From positions 186,001 through 250,000 of the forward strand of contig DASZQR010000010.1 of the NCBI GenBank assembly GCA_035549555.1: a stretch of DNA of 64,000 nucleotides, read 5' to 3'. Positions 63,406-64,000 of the stretch are shown one piece after another; position 1 is the first letter of the stretch, and every line of letters starts with the position of its first letter. This stretch comes from Patescibacteria group bacterium. Lineage in GTDB: Bacteria; Patescibacteriota; Microgenomatia; UBA8517. Both the position numbers and the translations under genes were made by a program. The notes beneath the pieces are model-generated. The model saw only the letters and a program-made list of their open reading frames with translations. It was not told the DNA's origin and made no database searches.

Positions 63406-63786
63406 ATGAGTCAGACTACAGAACAAGTCAATTTCAATCGTAATCGTTTGGGTCGCGGGGGTTTCAAAGATCACCCGGAGCACAGAAATCCAGGCGGAAG
63501 ACCCAAAAATTTAGAGTCATTCAAGTATTGGCTTGATTATTTTAAGACTCTAACAGTATCTGAATTTTTAAGCTGGCAAAAAAATACACCAACAAATAAA
63601 AGAACTGTTGCTGGTGATTTAGCATTTGCGATGATCCTTAAGGCCAGACACGATTTAGCAAGTTTCAGGGCTGTTGCAGACATTACAGAAGGTAAACCAC
63701 GACAGCTAATCGAAAATGCAAAGGAAGCGATCTCAAAAGTACAAGTTGAAATAGTGGAAAATAGCAAAAATAAGGTACAGGCGTAG
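63406..63786 (+). CDS. Phage-like protein with DUF5681-type start
   Basis: 126 residues beginning MSQTTEQVNFNRNRLGRGGF. It has KDHPEHRNPGGRPKN (about 23-37), the G-NPxGRP motif of DUF5681, which is associated with phage terminase small subunits or DNA-packaging genes. The C-terminal half is helical (DLAFAMILKARHDLASFRAV) and ends in a charged coil. Its neighbours to the right are outside the window. Confidence 0.7.
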   Translation: MSQTTEQVNFNRNRLGRGGFKDHPEHRNPGGRPKNLESFKYWLDYFKTLTVSEFLSWQKNTPTNKRTVAGDLAFAMILKARHDLASFRAVADITEGKPRQLIENAKEAISKVQVEIVENSKNKVQA

Positions 63787-63809
63787 ACTAAGTACAAATT
63801 AAAATTAAA

Positions 63810-64000
63810 ATGGGTATAAACAAAACAAGTTTGTTGCCAGATATTTTGTTAGGTAATCTTCTATCAATATATCTAAAAATATCTGCTTTTGAAAAAGATG
63901 AATATCTTGCACAAGTAACTGGCAAGTCGTTATCAGGAAAATACTTTGAAGATATGGAAAAAAGTAATGTATTTAGTAATATGTTTTCACTTACTAAAAA
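63810..64000 (+). CDS. Unidentified gene, cut by the window end
   Basis: ATG at 63810, open to base 64000 (63 codons): MGINKTSLLPDILLGNLLSI and onward, mostly helical, with LSGKYFEDMEKSNVFSNMF. No family is recognisable from this fragment. It is encoded 23 bp after the DUF5681-like gene, so it may belong to the same phage-like module. Confidence 0.5.
   Translation, partial: MGINKTSLLPDILLGNLLSIYLKISAFEKDEYLAQVTGKSLSGKYFEDMEKSNVFSNMFSLTK

Larger units (their letters stand above)
51746..64000. mobile_element. Possible second integrative element (right end outside window)
   Basis: Starting at the broken tRNA-Val(TAC), the order is an intact tRNA-Val(TAC), a tyrosine integrase, a surface-polysaccharide operon, an excisionase-like HTH gene and phage-like genes at 63.4-64 kb. 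The broken tRNA beside an integrase and a replacement tRNA of the same anticodon suggest integration into the tRNA anticodon loop. The distal att site is not in the window, so the extent is an inference; the polysaccharide operon could instead be native. Confidence 0.4.

Noticed and set aside
1..64000. Alternative genetic code (TGA as Gly, as in Gracilibacteria/Absconditabacteria)
   Set aside because: TGA ends several well-defined genes such as pilT and pilM and does not occur inside conserved frames.

Overview
The window is AT-rich, densely packed bacterial DNA read with the standard bacterial code (TGA is used as a stop). It most resembles a Candidate Phyla Radiation (Patescibacteria) genome, probably of the Microgenomates group. 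The reasons are the long chromosomal type IV pilus locus with many prepilins and no secretin, secreted proteins with Pro/Thr/Ser-rich linkers, stripped-down versions of universal proteins (ThrRS without TGS and editing domains, PheT without its OB-fold insert, trigger factor without a PPIase domain), and many start codons lying directly behind a -10 box. The lineage is an inference from gene content; no 16S rRNA gene is present.

Layout. 1-10.5 kb: type IV pilus operon (pilB end, pilT, pilC, six or seven pilin-like proteins including one fused to a LamG domain, pilD, pilM, pilN, pilO). 10.5-14.1 kb, minus strand: khpA, rpsP, rnc, nusB, rpmF, recG. 14.1-25.4 kb: tyrS, a class A penicillin-binding protein, pheT-pheS, a decayed pheA, infC-rpmI-rplT and thrS with a possible T-box-like leader. 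25.4-32.5 kb: tRNA-Ala, a NUDIX hydrolase, a CHASE2 adenylate cyclase with a FecR-like partner, a secreted beta-helix protein and an ArsR-type regulator. 39.7-51.9 kb: YkgJ-like protein, trigger factor, RRM protein, hydrolase, Y-family polymerase cassette, methyltransferase, cell-wall and glycan enzymes, and a group of tRNAs. 51.9-64 kb: a second integrase, a six-gene surface-polysaccharide operon, an excisionase-like HTH protein and the start of phage-like genes.

The most interesting region is 32,490-39,724. A 50-bp segment of tRNA-Val(GAC), from anticodon stem to 3' end, is repeated exactly about 7.2 kb from the intact tRNA, and a tyrosine integrase lies beside the intact copy. This is the signature of an integrative element. 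Its cargo is an apparent RiPP (thiazole/oxazole peptide) pathway: a 65-residue precursor with an 11-cysteine, Ser/Gly-rich core, a YcaO cyclodehydratase, a SagB-type FMN dehydrogenase and a histidine phosphatase, transcribed from a consensus promoter overlapped by a 16-bp perfect palindrome. An APH-like kinase, a large protein with a HEPN-like RNxxxxxH motif and a capsid-like fragment complete the element. No E1-like partner protein, exporter or protease is visible.

Two small repeat families are also notable. One is a mini-hairpin AAGC-NNN-GCTT, usually followed by a second hairpin, with pairing kept by compensatory changes. It occurs between genes, in frame inside recG and pheT, and between duplicated 5' ends of two tRNA genes. 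The other encodes the peptide DPS-x-x-LRVT and lies in frame in pheT and a hydrolase gene.
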